This document shows positions 24,779-33,221 of a stretch of 64,000 nucleotides of DNA, one piece after another. Source of the stretch: FEN-1219 sp039933105 (GTDB lineage: Bacteria; Pseudomonadota; Gammaproteobacteria; Steroidobacterales; Rariloculaceae). Location of the stretch: the NCBI GenBank assembly GCA_039933105.1, contig JBDTOT010000016.1:1-64000 (forward strand), in the 5' to 3' direction. Below the pieces are notes generated by a model. It did not search any database, was not told the DNA's origin, and worked only from the letters and a program-made list of their open reading frames with translations. Every line of letters starts with the position of its first letter. The first letter of the stretch is position 1. A program made the translations under genes and the position numbers.

Positions 24779-27115
24779 ATGATCGCATCACGACGAGGGC
24801 GCTCGGTCGTCCGCATTGGTTTGCTGGTTTCGCCACTCGTGGCAGCGCCGGCGCTCGCGCAACAAACGCTCGAGGAAATCGTCGTCACCGCGCGCATGCG
24901 CTCGGAATCCGCTCAAGAGGCACCCGCGGCCATCAAAGCGTTCACGGCGCTCGAGATCGAGGCGGCCGGCATCAACAAGCCGCACGACTTCATCGCCCTG
25001 ACGCCGAACGTCACGATCGTGCAGACGCAGAACCCCGGCAACTCGTTCATCACGATTCGCGGCATCTCGCAGGCGCGCAACAGCGATATGCCCGTGGCCG
25101 TCGTCGTCGACGGAGTGTTGATGACGAACCCCGCGCAGTTCAACCAGCAGCTGTTCGATGTCGACCAGATCGAAGTCCTGAAGGGCCCGCAAGGCGCGCT
25201 CTATGGCCGCAACGCGATTGGTGGCGCGGTGACGATCGTCACGAAGCAGCCGACCGATACCTTCGAGAGCAAGTTACGCGTCGGGATCGACTCCGGTCCC
25301 GGCTACGACTTCCAAGGCGCGATCAGCGGACCGCTTGGCGATAGCAAAGCGTGGAAGTATCGCGCATCACTGTCGTACAACGACACGGACGGTTACCTCG
25401 AAAACGAATACCTGCATCAGAAGGCGGATCCGTACAAAGACGTCTCCGGCCGTGTGCGGTTCACGTGGGAACCGAACGACCGCGTGAAGGGCGACTTCCG
25501 TTACGCCCACTCCGGCATCACGACGACCGCGCTTTACTTCGTCATCAACGACGATCAACGGGGCTTGGGCGCCGCGGTTGGCGTGCCGAACGCGAATGTG
25601 TTGAGCGGTGTGACGGTGGCGCCTGCCGACGTCAACAACTCGAACTACACGGGGTTGCCGATCCTCGTCAACAATCCCGGCGAAGGTTTGAAGGACATGG
25701 ACGAGCTGGCCATGCGGTTCGACATCAAGGGGGACAAGGGCACGTTCACGTCGATTACGGCGTGGGACAACTTGAAGGAGTTGCTGACCGGCGATGCGTT
25801 CGACTTCCGTCCTCTCGGTCGCTCGTTCAACGAGATTTTCTTTCCGGTGTTCAACGGCTCCCCGCCGCTGACTGCAAACCCGTACTGGGGCGATTGGAAT
25901 CAGAGCCAGTACCTCGAGGTGAGCACCCTTAGCCAGGAATTCCGTTACGCGTCGTCGGAAACGGATCGGCTCCGTTGGAGTGCCGGCGCTTACCTGCTCT
26001 CGACGGATCGCTTCATCGGTACGGGCAATTTGCTGGACACGGGCACGGGTGTGACCCGCGTGTACAAGACGCCGCACACGACGACCGGCCTCCCGTTCGA
26101 TCTCTCGATCCAGAATCCGCAGGTTACGTACCTGTCGGACTCACAGAACAACTTCGCATGGGCGTTGTTCGGATCGTTGGCATACGACTTCAGCAGCAAG
26201 TGGGACGGCACGGTCTCGTTGCGCTACGACGAGGACACGCGCGAGCAGACGACGGAAACGCCGCCGGGCTTTATCCCGGGGGTCCTCGCGACGGACCTTG
26301 TGACCGGCCAGAAACGTAAGGTGACCTGGGACGCGATGCAGCCCAAGTTCACGCTCCGCTTTCGCCCGACCGATGGCGTCACGCTGTACGGCGACTTGAG
26401 CCGCGGCTTCCGCAGCGGTGGATTCAACCAGTCGGGCGTCGCGTTGGCGGGCGTTGCGGGCGTATTCAATACGTTCGACCAGCAGCTCGCGGATACGATC
26501 GAGTTCGGCGTGAAGACGCAGCTCGCGAACAAACGTGTCAATTTGAACGCTGCGATCTACTCGACGGATCTCACCGGCGCGTACTACTTCATCTTCCTCG
26601 TGGCCTCGAGCACGCAGAACTTGGGCAGCCTCGACAAGGTGCACTACAACGGCATCGAGTTTGAGATGAACGCGCTCCTCACCGACAGATTGGATCTGAA
26701 CGTCGGCGTGGCGCTGACCGACAGCAAGATCAAGGCGGATGCTCAGATCCCGTACGTAGTCGGCAAACACGCGCCGCTCTCGTCCGACTACACCTTTAAT
26801 CTCGGTGCGACGTGGACGAAGCCGACGCATGTATTTGGAGGCGCAGACCTGGTGCTGCGCGGCGACTACCGGATCATCGGCAAGACCTATTGGGGTCCCG
26901 GTGACCCCAGTGTGACGCCGCTGGCGTGGGACACCTCGCCGCGCGATCCGGTCGATTTGCTCGACCTGCGTTTCGGCTTCAAAGGCAAGGACTGGTCCGC
27001 GACGCTGTGGGGCAGGAACGTGCTCGACGAGAAGTACAACGACGAGTACACGCACCCGTTCGTCTGGAAGGCATTGCCGTCGCGCTTCGGCCTCGAGTAC
27101 ACGAAGAACTTCTGA
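24779..27115 (+). CDS. TonB-dependent outer membrane receptor
   Basis: Outer membrane active transporter of 778 residues. A signal peptide ending at ALA is followed by a TonB box region (TLEEIVVTA). The plug has ITIRGISQ, VDGVLMTNPAQ and EVLKGPQGALYGRNAIGGAVTI. The barrel closes with a terminal phenylalanine (YTKNF), as expected for BAM recognition. No Fe-siderophore enzyme, TonB or ABC gene is adjacent. The motif style is that of the large receptor group of Sphingomonas, Caulobacter and Steroidobacter relatives, which often take up carbohydrates or aromatic compounds. Substrate unknown. It has its own promoter and terminator. Confidence 0.93.
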   Translation: MIASRRGRSVVRIGLLVSPLVAAPALAQQTLEEIVVTARMRSESAQEAPAAIKAFTALEIEAAGINKPHDFIALTPNVTIVQTQNPGNSFITIRGISQARNSDMPVAVVVDGVLMTNPAQFNQQLFDVDQIEVLKGPQGALYGRNAIGGAVTIVTKQPTDTFESKLRVGIDSGPGYDFQGAISGPLGDSKAWKYRASLSYNDTDGYLENEYLHQKADPYKDVSGRVRFTWEPNDRVKGDFRYAHSGITTTALYFVINDDQRGLGAAVGVPNANVLSGVTVAPADVNNSNYTGLPILVNNPGEGLKDMDELAMRFDIKGDKGTFTSITAWDNLKELLTGDAFDFRPLGRSFNEIFFPVFNGSPPLTANPYWGDWNQSQYLEVSTLSQEFRYASSETDRLRWSAGAYLLSTDRFIGTGNLLDTGTGVTRVYKTPHTTTGLPFDLSIQNPQVTYLSDSQNNFAWALFGSLAYDFSSKWDGTVSLRYDEDTREQTTETPPGFIPGVLATDLVTGQKRKVTWDAMQPKFTLRFRPTDGVTLYGDLSRGFRSGGFNQSGVALAGVAGVFNTFDQQLADTIEFGVKTQLANKRVNLNAAIYSTDLTGAYYFIFLVASSTQNLGSLDKVHYNGIEFEMNALLTDRLDLNVGVALTDSKIKADAQIPYVVGKHAPLSSDYTFNLGATWTKPTHVFGGADLVLRGDYRIIGKTYWGPGDPSVTPLAWDTSPRDPVDLLDLRFGFKGKDWSATLWGRNVLDEKYNDEYTHPFVWKALPSRFGLEYTKNF

Positions 27116-27156
27116 TCGATAGTCGCGGCTTTGTCGCGGCGGATTCAGGCTGATGG

Positions 27157-27187
27157 GGCCGGTGTCGGAGACGACACCGGCCTTTTT
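27157..27187 (+). terminator. Rho-independent terminator after the TonB receptor
   Basis: Perfect 11-base stem (GGCCGGTGTCG with CGACACCGGCC), GAGA tetraloop and five T. The GNRA-type loop makes it very stable. It ends just before the stop of the convergent RidA gene. Confidence 0.92.
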
Positions 27188-27192
27188 CTTGT

Positions 27193-28389
27193 CTACATCA
27201 CGCCGATCGCGTCGATTTGAAATTGTGTGTCGGGATCGTCGCCGATCGCCGGCACCTGCATGAACGTGCTCGCCGGGGGTGTGACGAGGAGTTGCGGCGC
27301 ATGCTGCCGGTAGTAGGCGAGCTCGATCGCGCGCATCGTGGCGTAGTCGTCGCGATTGCGTAGCATCACAGTGGTCTTGATGAGTTTGGTCATCGAGCTG
27401 CCCGCACGCTCCATGGCGAGCCGGAGCTTGTCGAACGCTGCGACGATCTGCTGATCGACGAGCCGTGGCGCGCTGGCTGCGCCCGCCGAGCCGTCGCAGC
27501 CAGACAGAAACAGCAGGTTGCCTGTGGACACGGCGCCCGCGGAGTGGCGCGTAGTCCATCCGGACGCCTGCGCGTCGGCGAGCCCAAACGCTTCGACCTC
27601 GATCAGGAACTCGCGGCGCGGTAACTCGGTCATCACGAACACCGTGCTTGCGGGCGGCCCGTCCAAGAACGCACGCGCGTGCACGCGAAAAAACTCCCGC
27701 TCCACTTCGCGGTAGCGGCGCAGCATGGCTGGGTCCTTGATGAACACGTGGGTCTTGACCACGTTCGCGAGGGAGCCGCCCGTTTCCTCCATCGCGACTC
27801 GGACCTTGTCGAGCACGATGCGCGACTGTGCGTCGAAGTCACTGGTCTCGACCTTGACCGTATCGTGGTCGAGCGCCTGACAGCCGGAGACGATCAGAAG
27901 GTTGCCGATGGACTGACTGCGCGCGAACTTCGCGTGCTCCTTGGGCACGTGCGGATACGCCAGTTCACGCCCGCCCCAGAACTCCGGATAGTATTTGACG
28001 GGCCATTTCGCGCTGTCGCGGTTCGCGGCGCCGATGGCTTCGTACTGTACTTTGAGCCCTGCAGCCGCGAGCGACGGGACCACCATCAGTGTCGCTGCCG
28101 GCGGTGTCGTCACGAGCTGCGGCGCGTATTTTTCGTAGTACTCCGTTTCCGTCTTGCGCACACGCGCGTAGTCGTCGAGGCTCGTGATCAAGAAAAAAGT
28201 CTTGACGATGTTCGCCATCGAGCCGCCGGCCGTCTCCATCGCCAGCCGAGCTTTGTCCAGCGCCGCTACCACCTGATATTCCGCGCTCTTCGCGTCGGGA
28301 TCGCCCGTGTAGCCGGACAGGAACACGACGTTGCCGACGACGACGCAGCGCGCGGGTTCCGGGAAGTATCGTGCGGTCCAATCCACCAT
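27193..28389 (-). CDS. Three RidA/YjgF domains fused in one chain
   Basis: A 398-residue protein made of three consecutive RidA-like units, roughly residues 2-125, 130-270 and 275-398. Each repeats the same order: a strand with NVVFLSGYT, NLLIVSGCQ or NLLFLSGCD; a helix with ALDKARLAMETAGGS or equivalents; then VKTFFLI, VKTHVFI or IKTTVML; and a PPA-T strand near the end. RidA normally is a homotrimer of about 130-residue chains that deaminates reactive enamines and imines, so this chain could form the whole trimer. The arginine of the PPARS motif that binds the substrate carboxylate is Ala or Ser in all three units, so canonical deaminase activity is doubtful. The start has an AGGAGAG site. 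It follows a methyltransferase gene after 19 bases, in one operon. Confidence 0.85.
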   Translation of the reverse strand: MVDWTARYFPEPARCVVVGNVVFLSGYTGDPDAKSAEYQVVAALDKARLAMETAGGSMANIVKTFFLITSLDDYARVRKTETEYYEKYAPQLVTTPPAATLMVVPSLAAAGLKVQYEAIGAANRDSAKWPVKYYPEFWGGRELAYPHVPKEHAKFARSQSIGNLLIVSGCQALDHDTVKVETSDFDAQSRIVLDKVRVAMEETGGSLANVVKTHVFIKDPAMLRRYREVEREFFRVHARAFLDGPPASTVFVMTELPRREFLIEVEAFGLADAQASGWTTRHSAGAVSTGNLLFLSGCDGSAGAASAPRLVDQQIVAAFDKLRLAMERAGSSMTKLIKTTVMLRNRDDYATMRAIELAYYRQHAPQLLVTPPASTFMQVPAIGDDPDTQFQIDAIGVM

Positions 28390-28408
28390 GCCGGCCTCTC
28401 CTGCGGTG

Positions 28409-29140
28409 TCAGCGCCGGGCTCGGCCCGCGGTTCGATTGCGATCTCCAACGAGATCTGCAACCCACACGTGATGCCGAGGTCCCTTCCCAGGGCGATGCG
28501 GGCGCACGACGTGCTCGCGTAGCTCGAACCCGGCTCGTCGCAGCCGCACGCTGAAATCTCGATCGGGCCCCGCCGACCAAACGGCCAACACGCCGCGGGG
28601 GCGCAGCGCGTCACGCGTGGCGCGCAGCCCCGCGGCGCTGTAGAGCCAGTTGTTTTCTCGGCGAACGAGGGCTTCGGGCCCGTTGTCTACGTCCATCAAG
28701 ATGGCATCGAAACCTCCCGGCTCCTGCCGAATCAAAGTGGCCACATCGCCGACGTAGACCTTGCTGCGCGGATCGGCCAATGGGTGGCCCGCCGGCGCGC
28801 CGATCAACGTGCGATTCCAAGCGACCACCTCCGGTACGAGCTCTGCCACGACGACGTCGGCCTTGGGGCCAAGCGTCTTCAGCGCAGCGGCGAGAGTGAA
28901 TCCCATGCCGAGCCCGCCGATCAGCAACCGCGGCTTCGTCGTGTGGCCGAGCCGCTCGCACGCGAGATCCGCAAGCGCTTTCTCGGAGCCGTGCACGCGA
29001 CTGTTCATGAGATCGCCACGGCCCGGAATCATGATCGAGAACAGATCGCCCGACTGAAACAGCTGTAGCTCCGTCTTGGTATCGGGAATCAACGCGGTGG
29101 CGAGTAGGATGCGAGGAATCATCGAAAGGAATCTTCTCAT
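28409..29140 (-). CDS. Spermidine synthase-like methyltransferase-fold protein
   Basis: PABS/Rossmann-fold protein of 243 residues. The nucleotide-binding loop LLIGGLGMGFTLAAAL and the acidic strand VVVAELVPEVV are clear, as are DAILMDVDNGPEAL and the LRPRGVLAVWSAG block. These suit a spermidine-synthase-like aminopropyl- or methyltransferase. No polyamine gene is nearby and the N-terminal beta domain is reduced, so the substrate is unknown. ATG codons at 29140 and 29122 are both possible starts. It heads a two-gene operon with the triple RidA gene. Confidence 0.78.
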   Translation of the reverse strand: MRRFLSMIPRILLATALIPDTKTELQLFQSGDLFSIMIPGRGDLMNSRVHGSEKALADLACERLGHTTKPRLLIGGLGMGFTLAAALKTLGPKADVVVAELVPEVVAWNRTLIGAPAGHPLADPRSKVYVGDVATLIRQEPGGFDAILMDVDNGPEALVRRENNWLYSAAGLRATRDALRPRGVLAVWSAGPDRDFSVRLRRAGFELREHVVRPHRPGKGPRHHVWVADLVGDRNRTAGRARR

Positions 29141-29194
29141 GAAGACGCGACTCTCGTTTCGATGCGGTGCGCTACTGTGCTAAGGAGAACGCCC

Positions 29195-29560
29195 GTGCCA
29201 AATTCCCGCGCCAATCTCCGAGGAGCGCACCACCCGCTGAACGTCGCAGTCAGCATGACTGCTCGCGGCGTCGTGTTGTTGCCGCTCGCGGCGGTTGTGC
29301 TCGCAATGGGCATGGCGATCTATCACTGGGTAGAAGGGCTCGCGTGGCCCGATGCATTCTTGAACGCCGCGATGCTGCTCGGCGGCATGGGCCCCGTGAA
29401 TCCTTTGACGACCACCGCCGGCAAGTGGCTCGCGGGCGGCTACGCGCTATTCGCCGGGCTGTTCTTCATCGTTCTCGCGGGCGTCATGCTCGGCCCCGTA
29501 ATTCACGCGGTGCTCTACAAATTTCACCTCGACAAGGTTGCCGACGGCAAACAGCAGTGA
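29195..29560 (+). CDS. Small membrane protein resembling an ion-channel pore domain
   Basis: A 121-residue protein with two or three transmembrane segments (VVLLPLAAVVLAMGMAIYHW; WLAGGYALFAGLFFIVLAGVML). Between them sits a re-entrant-like segment DAFLNAAMLLGGMGPV, then NPLTTTAGKW. The layout TM, pore loop, P-T-T-x-G-K, TM is that of two-TM potassium channels, but the TVGYG filter is replaced by GGMGP. Channel function is therefore uncertain. The GTG start is chosen because AAGGAG lies seven bases upstream; the frame is open further 5' without a ribosome site. It is divergent from the methyltransferase/RidA pair. Confidence 0.55.
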   Translation: MPNSRANLRGAHHPLNVAVSMTARGVVLLPLAAVVLAMGMAIYHWVEGLAWPDAFLNAAMLLGGMGPVNPLTTTAGKWLAGGYALFAGLFFIVLAGVMLGPVIHAVLYKFHLDKVADGKQQ

Positions 29561-29665
29561 CGCGGCTCGATTCACCCAAGCGATCAGTGCCATACAGATG
29601 AACTGTTGGACCACGGCGCTCTCACGTCTTAACCTTCCTACACTGCAATTGAACCGGAGCCCGAC

Positions 29666-30154
29666 ATGAAAGCCGTCACCGCACCCCAAATCGACATCGG
29701 CATCTCCGCGAAGGAGCGCAAGCGCATCGCGGACGGGCTTGCTAAGGTGCTGGCCGATACCTACACGCTGTATTTGAAGACGCACAATTTCCACTGGAAC
29801 GTCACGGGGCCGATGTTCAACACGCTGCACCTGATGTTCGAGGCGCAGTACAACGAGCTCGCGCTTGCCGTGGACTTGGTGGCCGAGCGTATTCGCGCGC
29901 TGGGCTTCCCTGCGCCCGGCAGCTACTCCGCCTATGCGAAGTTGTCGTCGATCAAGGAGGCAGAAGGCGTGCCGGCGGCCGAAGACATGATCGCGCAGCT
30001 CATGAAAGGTCACGAAGCGGTGGCGCGCACGGCGCGTGGCGTATTCCCCGCCGTCGAAAAGGCGAGCGATCAGCCGACGGCGGATTTGCTGACGCAGCGA
30101 ATGCAGGTGCACGAGAAGACGGCCTGGATGCTGCGCGCGCTGCTGGAAGAATAA
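29666..30154 (+). CDS. dps: Dps-family ferritin-like protein
   Basis: Dodecameric iron-storage and DNA-protecting protein that oxidises Fe(II) with hydrogen peroxide. The inter-subunit ferroxidase ligands are complete with correct spacing: His43, His55, Glu59, Asp70 and Glu74, within HNFHWNVTGPMF and EAQYNELALAVDLVAERI. Length is 162 residues. The N-terminus is short and weakly basic, so nonspecific DNA binding may be limited. It is convergent with thioredoxin 2, another oxidative stress protein. Confidence 0.93.
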   Translation: MKAVTAPQIDIGISAKERKRIADGLAKVLADTYTLYLKTHNFHWNVTGPMFNTLHLMFEAQYNELALAVDLVAERIRALGFPAPGSYSAYAKLSSIKEAEGVPAAEDMIAQLMKGHEAVARTARGVFPAVEKASDQPTADLLTQRMQVHEKTAWMLRALLEE

Positions 30155-30178
30155 ACACAGCGCGGTAGCGAGCGCCAC

Positions 30179-30628
30179 TCACTGCGCGATTACGCGGTCC
30201 AAGCGCGCGCGTATCGCGGCTTTTGGAAGAGCGCCGACGATGCGGTCGACCTCGCGCCCGTTCACCATGACGAGCATCGTAGGTATGCTGCGCACGTCGA
30301 AACGTGCCGCGATGCCCGGGTTGTCGTCGACGTTGAGTTTCGCGACCCGAACCTTCCCCGCGAGCTCGGTCGCGAGCTCATCCACGATCGGCCCGACCAT
30401 GCGGCACGGGCCGCACCATGGCGCCCACGCGTCCACGAGCACGGGCAGCGGCGAGCGCTCGACGTCGGCCGCGAACGTGGCATCCGTCACGGTCATCGGT
30501 CCCGTGGCCGCGACGAGCGGCGCCTTGCACTGGCCGCACTTCGGCGTGAGCCCTTGCGCGAGCTTGTCTTGCGGTACGCGGTTACTGGCGCCGCAATGCG
30601 AGCAGCGAATGACAGTGGTGTCGGTCAT
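30179..30628 (-). CDS. trxC: Thioredoxin 2 (zinc-binding)
   Basis: Cytoplasmic disulfide reductase of 149 residues. The N-terminal zinc ribbon (Cys9, Cys12, Cys31, Cys34) distinguishes TrxC from TrxA. The active site WCGPC is at 71-75, followed by the cis-proline region SIPTMLVM. I placed the start at the ATG just before TDTTVIRC; the open frame upstream has no similarity. In other bacteria TrxC is induced by peroxide, which fits its neighbour Dps. Confidence 0.95.
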   Translation of the reverse strand: MTDTTVIRCSHCGASNRVPQDKLAQGLTPKCGQCKAPLVAATGPMTVTDATFAADVERSPLPVLVDAWAPWCGPCRMVGPIVDELATELAGKVRVAKLNVDDNPGIAARFDVRSIPTMLVMVNGREVDRIVGALPKAAIRARLDRVIAQ

Positions 30629-30723
30629 CGAGCATCTCCGGCGAATAGGTGAGCGAGAATGGGGCCGCCCATGCTCGGCATCAAGCGCCCCACTCGCTAA
30701 CGAGGGTGCCATAATCCGCGTCG

Positions 30724-31116
30724 ATGCTTAGAGTTCCCATCCGCGCCCTGCTCGCGGGGTTACTACTCGCGCTGTGGGCGGTCGCGCCCGCTGTCGCGTT
30801 ATCGCCCAGCGTTTCCCTCGCAGAGCTGCAGCGCTGGTTCGATTCGATACCGAACGCCCGAGTGGTCATGGCCTTGCCACACGAGTGGCAGTACGCGTTC
30901 GTAGCGCACAACGGGCGGGCGCTCGAAGCGTTGTCGCAGGTACTCGTACGCGATGGCTATCGAATCGTCACGCTCGAAGGTGGCCCAAGGCCGACGCTGC
31001 GAACGGCTAAATCCGAGCTGCATTCGCCCGTGACCCTCGTGAAGCGCAACGACTCGCTGACGCAGACCGCGCGCCGCTACGGTGTCGCGTACGAGGGCTG
31101 GAGCGTCGCCCTCTAA
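30724..31116 (+). CDS. Exported RraB-like protein (ribonuclease E inhibitor-like fold), tentative
   Basis: A 130-residue protein with a clear signal peptide (LLAGLLLALWAVAPAVA). The mature part reads HEWQYAFVAHNGRALEALSQVLVRDGYRIV, then ELHSPVTLVKRNDSLTQTARRYGVAYEGW. The last block resembles the THTPxSLxxRNxxLxxLAxxxGxxxYDG pattern of RraB-like proteins. RraB is cytoplasmic, so an exported version would not act on RNase E; the similarity is from memory and only moderate. Confidence 0.5.
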   Translation: MLRVPIRALLAGLLLALWAVAPAVALSPSVSLAELQRWFDSIPNARVVMALPHEWQYAFVAHNGRALEALSQVLVRDGYRIVTLEGGPRPTLRTAKSELHSPVTLVKRNDSLTQTARRYGVAYEGWSVAL

Positions 31117-31221
31117 CGCGGGTCATTTCCTGACCTTTCGTGCGTGGTGGCCTCGCGCACTTGACCGTGCGCCGGGCGCGCGCACTATGGGCCATTCGCG
31201 CAACATTTCCGGGGGGAAACC

Positions 31222-32718
31222 ATGTTCGCAACGCTCATCGCCGCCCAACTCGCGGGCGCACTCAACATGCCGTGCGAGCAGCTCCGCACCATCGCTCTCG
31301 AGCGCACCACGATCACCAGCGCTACATCCGTTGCCGCGGGCGTGTTCAAGGCGCCCGCGAATGCAGGCGCGCCCCCGCCGCAAGCCGGCGCGCCCCCGCC
31401 CCAACCGATTCCGGAGCACTGCCGGCTCACGCTGGTGTTGAAGCCGACGCCGGATTCGAACATCAACGTCGAGCTGTGGCTGCCCACGCAGAACTGGAAC
31501 GGCAAGTTCCTCGCGGTGGGTAACGGCGGCTGGGCCGGCGAGATCCAGGGTTACGGCGACATGCAGGAAGCGCTGCGCCGCGGCTACGCCACAGCGGCGA
31601 CGGACACGGGCCACTCGGCGGCCGATGGTCAAGCAGGCCTCTTCGCGCTCGGTCACCCGGAGAAGATCGTCGACTTCGCGTACCGCTCGCTGCATGACAT
31701 GACGGTGAAGTCGAAGAAGATGATCGATGTCTTCTACTCGAAGCCGCTCGATTACTCGTACTACAAAGGCTGCTCGACGGGCGGCCGTCAGGGCGTCATG
31801 GCCGCGCAGCGCTATCCCGGCGACTACGACGGCATCATCGCGGGCGCGCTCGCGAACCGGCACATCCACATGCACACGGCGGGCGCGTATCGCGGCATGC
31901 AGCTCGCGCTGCATCCGGAGCTGCAGGTGTCGGAAGCGAAAGCCAAGGTCGTGAATGACGCGGTGCTCAAGAAATGCGACACGCTCGGCGAAGGGTTTCT
32001 GACCAACCCGCGCACGTGCTCGTTCGATTTCGCGTCGCTCGCGTGCAAAGCCGGTGCAGCCGGCGACACCTGCCTGTCGCCTGGCGAGCTAACCTCCGTG
32101 CAGACCTATTACGGCGGCCTAAAGAACAAGAAGGGCGAGCTGATCTTTTCCGGCCAGGCGCTCGGCGTGCCGCTGCCGCCGCTCGTGGCGTCGAAGGACG
32201 CGCCGAATCCGTTCGCGTTCGACTCGATCCGAATTCTTGGCTTCCAGGACGCGAACTACGATTGGCGCAGCTTCGATCTCGATCGCGACATGCCGAAGGT
32301 CGACGCGGCCGCGGGTTTCGTCGATGCCACGAACCCCGATCTGCGCGCATTCAAGGGCGCGGGCGGCAAGCTGCTGCTGTACGCTGGCTGGCGCGACACC
32401 GGCATTACGCCGGAAAATACGGCGCTGTACTACGAGAGCGTGCGTAAGGAGCTCGGGCCCGAGCAGAGCGACTGGATGCGCATGTTCATGGTGCCCGGCA
32501 TGGGCCACTGCCGCGGCGGTCCGGGCGTCGACACCTTCGAGTCGCTGAGCGCACTCGAGCAGTGGCGCGAGAAGGACAAAGCGCCGCGGGAGATCATGGC
32601 GAAGAATCGCGAGACCGGCATGGCGCGCCCGCTGTGCCCGTATCCGCAGGCCGCGGAATACAAAGGTTCGGGCGATTTGAAGGATTCCGCGAACTGGCGA
32701 TGTGCCGCGCCGAAGTAA
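31222..32718 (+). CDS. Tannase/feruloyl esterase family protein
   Basis: Esterase of 498 residues of the tannase family, which releases gallate or ferulate from plant esters. The nucleophile Ser185 is in KGCSTGGRQG, preceded by the paired cysteine typical of the family. The catalytic Asp is in YAGWRDTGI near 393 and the His in PGMGHCRGG near 430. A short hydrophobic N-terminus (LIAAQLAGAL) may be a signal peptide but is weak. A GGGGGGA site precedes the ATG. A secreted cupin follows after 11 bases, and the catabolic cluster lies next to it, so the esterase could supply its substrate. Confidence 0.87.
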   Translation: MFATLIAAQLAGALNMPCEQLRTIALERTTITSATSVAAGVFKAPANAGAPPPQAGAPPPQPIPEHCRLTLVLKPTPDSNINVELWLPTQNWNGKFLAVGNGGWAGEIQGYGDMQEALRRGYATAATDTGHSAADGQAGLFALGHPEKIVDFAYRSLHDMTVKSKKMIDVFYSKPLDYSYYKGCSTGGRQGVMAAQRYPGDYDGIIAGALANRHIHMHTAGAYRGMQLALHPELQVSEAKAKVVNDAVLKKCDTLGEGFLTNPRTCSFDFASLACKAGAAGDTCLSPGELTSVQTYYGGLKNKKGELIFSGQALGVPLPPLVASKDAPNPFAFDSIRILGFQDANYDWRSFDLDRDMPKVDAAAGFVDATNPDLRAFKGAGGKLLLYAGWRDTGITPENTALYYESVRKELGPEQSDWMRMFMVPGMGHCRGGPGVDTFESLSALEQWREKDKAPREIMAKNRETGMARPLCPYPQAAEYKGSGDLKDSANWRCAAPK

Positions 32719-32729
32719 CGGAGACCACG

Positions 32730-33179
32730 ATGCCCTACCGATCAGGTTTTCGAACGTGTGCGCTGGTCGCATGTGTCGCGGGGCTTGCGATCGCCGTGGC
32801 GGCGGCCGTGCGTGCGCAGCCGCCCGCGCCTGCGGGCCCGCCCACTCTTTTCTCCGCACCGCTCGCGGACGCGCCGGGCAAGAACCTCGTCGTCGTCGAG
32901 CTTAAATTCGCACCGAACGCGAAGACGCCGTCGACCCCCGAGCTACATCCACCAGGTCACCGGCATCCGGGCTCGGTCTACGTGTATGTCACCGACGGCG
33001 CCGTGCGCTTGGGCGTCGAAGGGCAGCCGGTGCAAGTCGTGAAGGCGGGTGGTGGCTTCTTCGAGACTGTGGGCGCGCACCACATCATCGCGGAGAACGC
33101 GAGCGCCACCGAGCCGGCGCGCGCGATCGCGGTCATGATCGTTCCCGACGGCGCGCCGCTCGTGACGCCGGATCGCTAG
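32730..33179 (+). CDS. Exported cupin-domain protein
   Basis: Single-cupin protein of 149 residues with a signal peptide (ALVACVAGLAIAVAAAVRA). The cupin metal motif is PPGHRHPGSVYVYVTDGAVRLGVEG, and the second motif is HHIIAENAS. A histidine cluster would bind one metal in the barrel. It is translated just after the tannase-like gene. Secreted cupins of this kind are frequent and mostly uncharacterised. Confidence 0.8.
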   Translation: MPYRSGFRTCALVACVAGLAIAVAAAVRAQPPAPAGPPTLFSAPLADAPGKNLVVVELKFAPNAKTPSTPELHPPGHRHPGSVYVYVTDGAVRLGVEGQPVQVVKAGGGFFETVGAHHIIAENASATEPARAIAVMIVPDGAPLVTPDR

Positions 33180-33221
33180 CGCTGCATACAGGCCAGCCCG
33201 ACCTTCTGGAAAGCCGCGGGG

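Noticed and set aside
26141..27559. 472-codon minus-strand frame across the end of the TonB receptor
   Set aside because: It crosses a strong terminator and two real genes and shows no domain.
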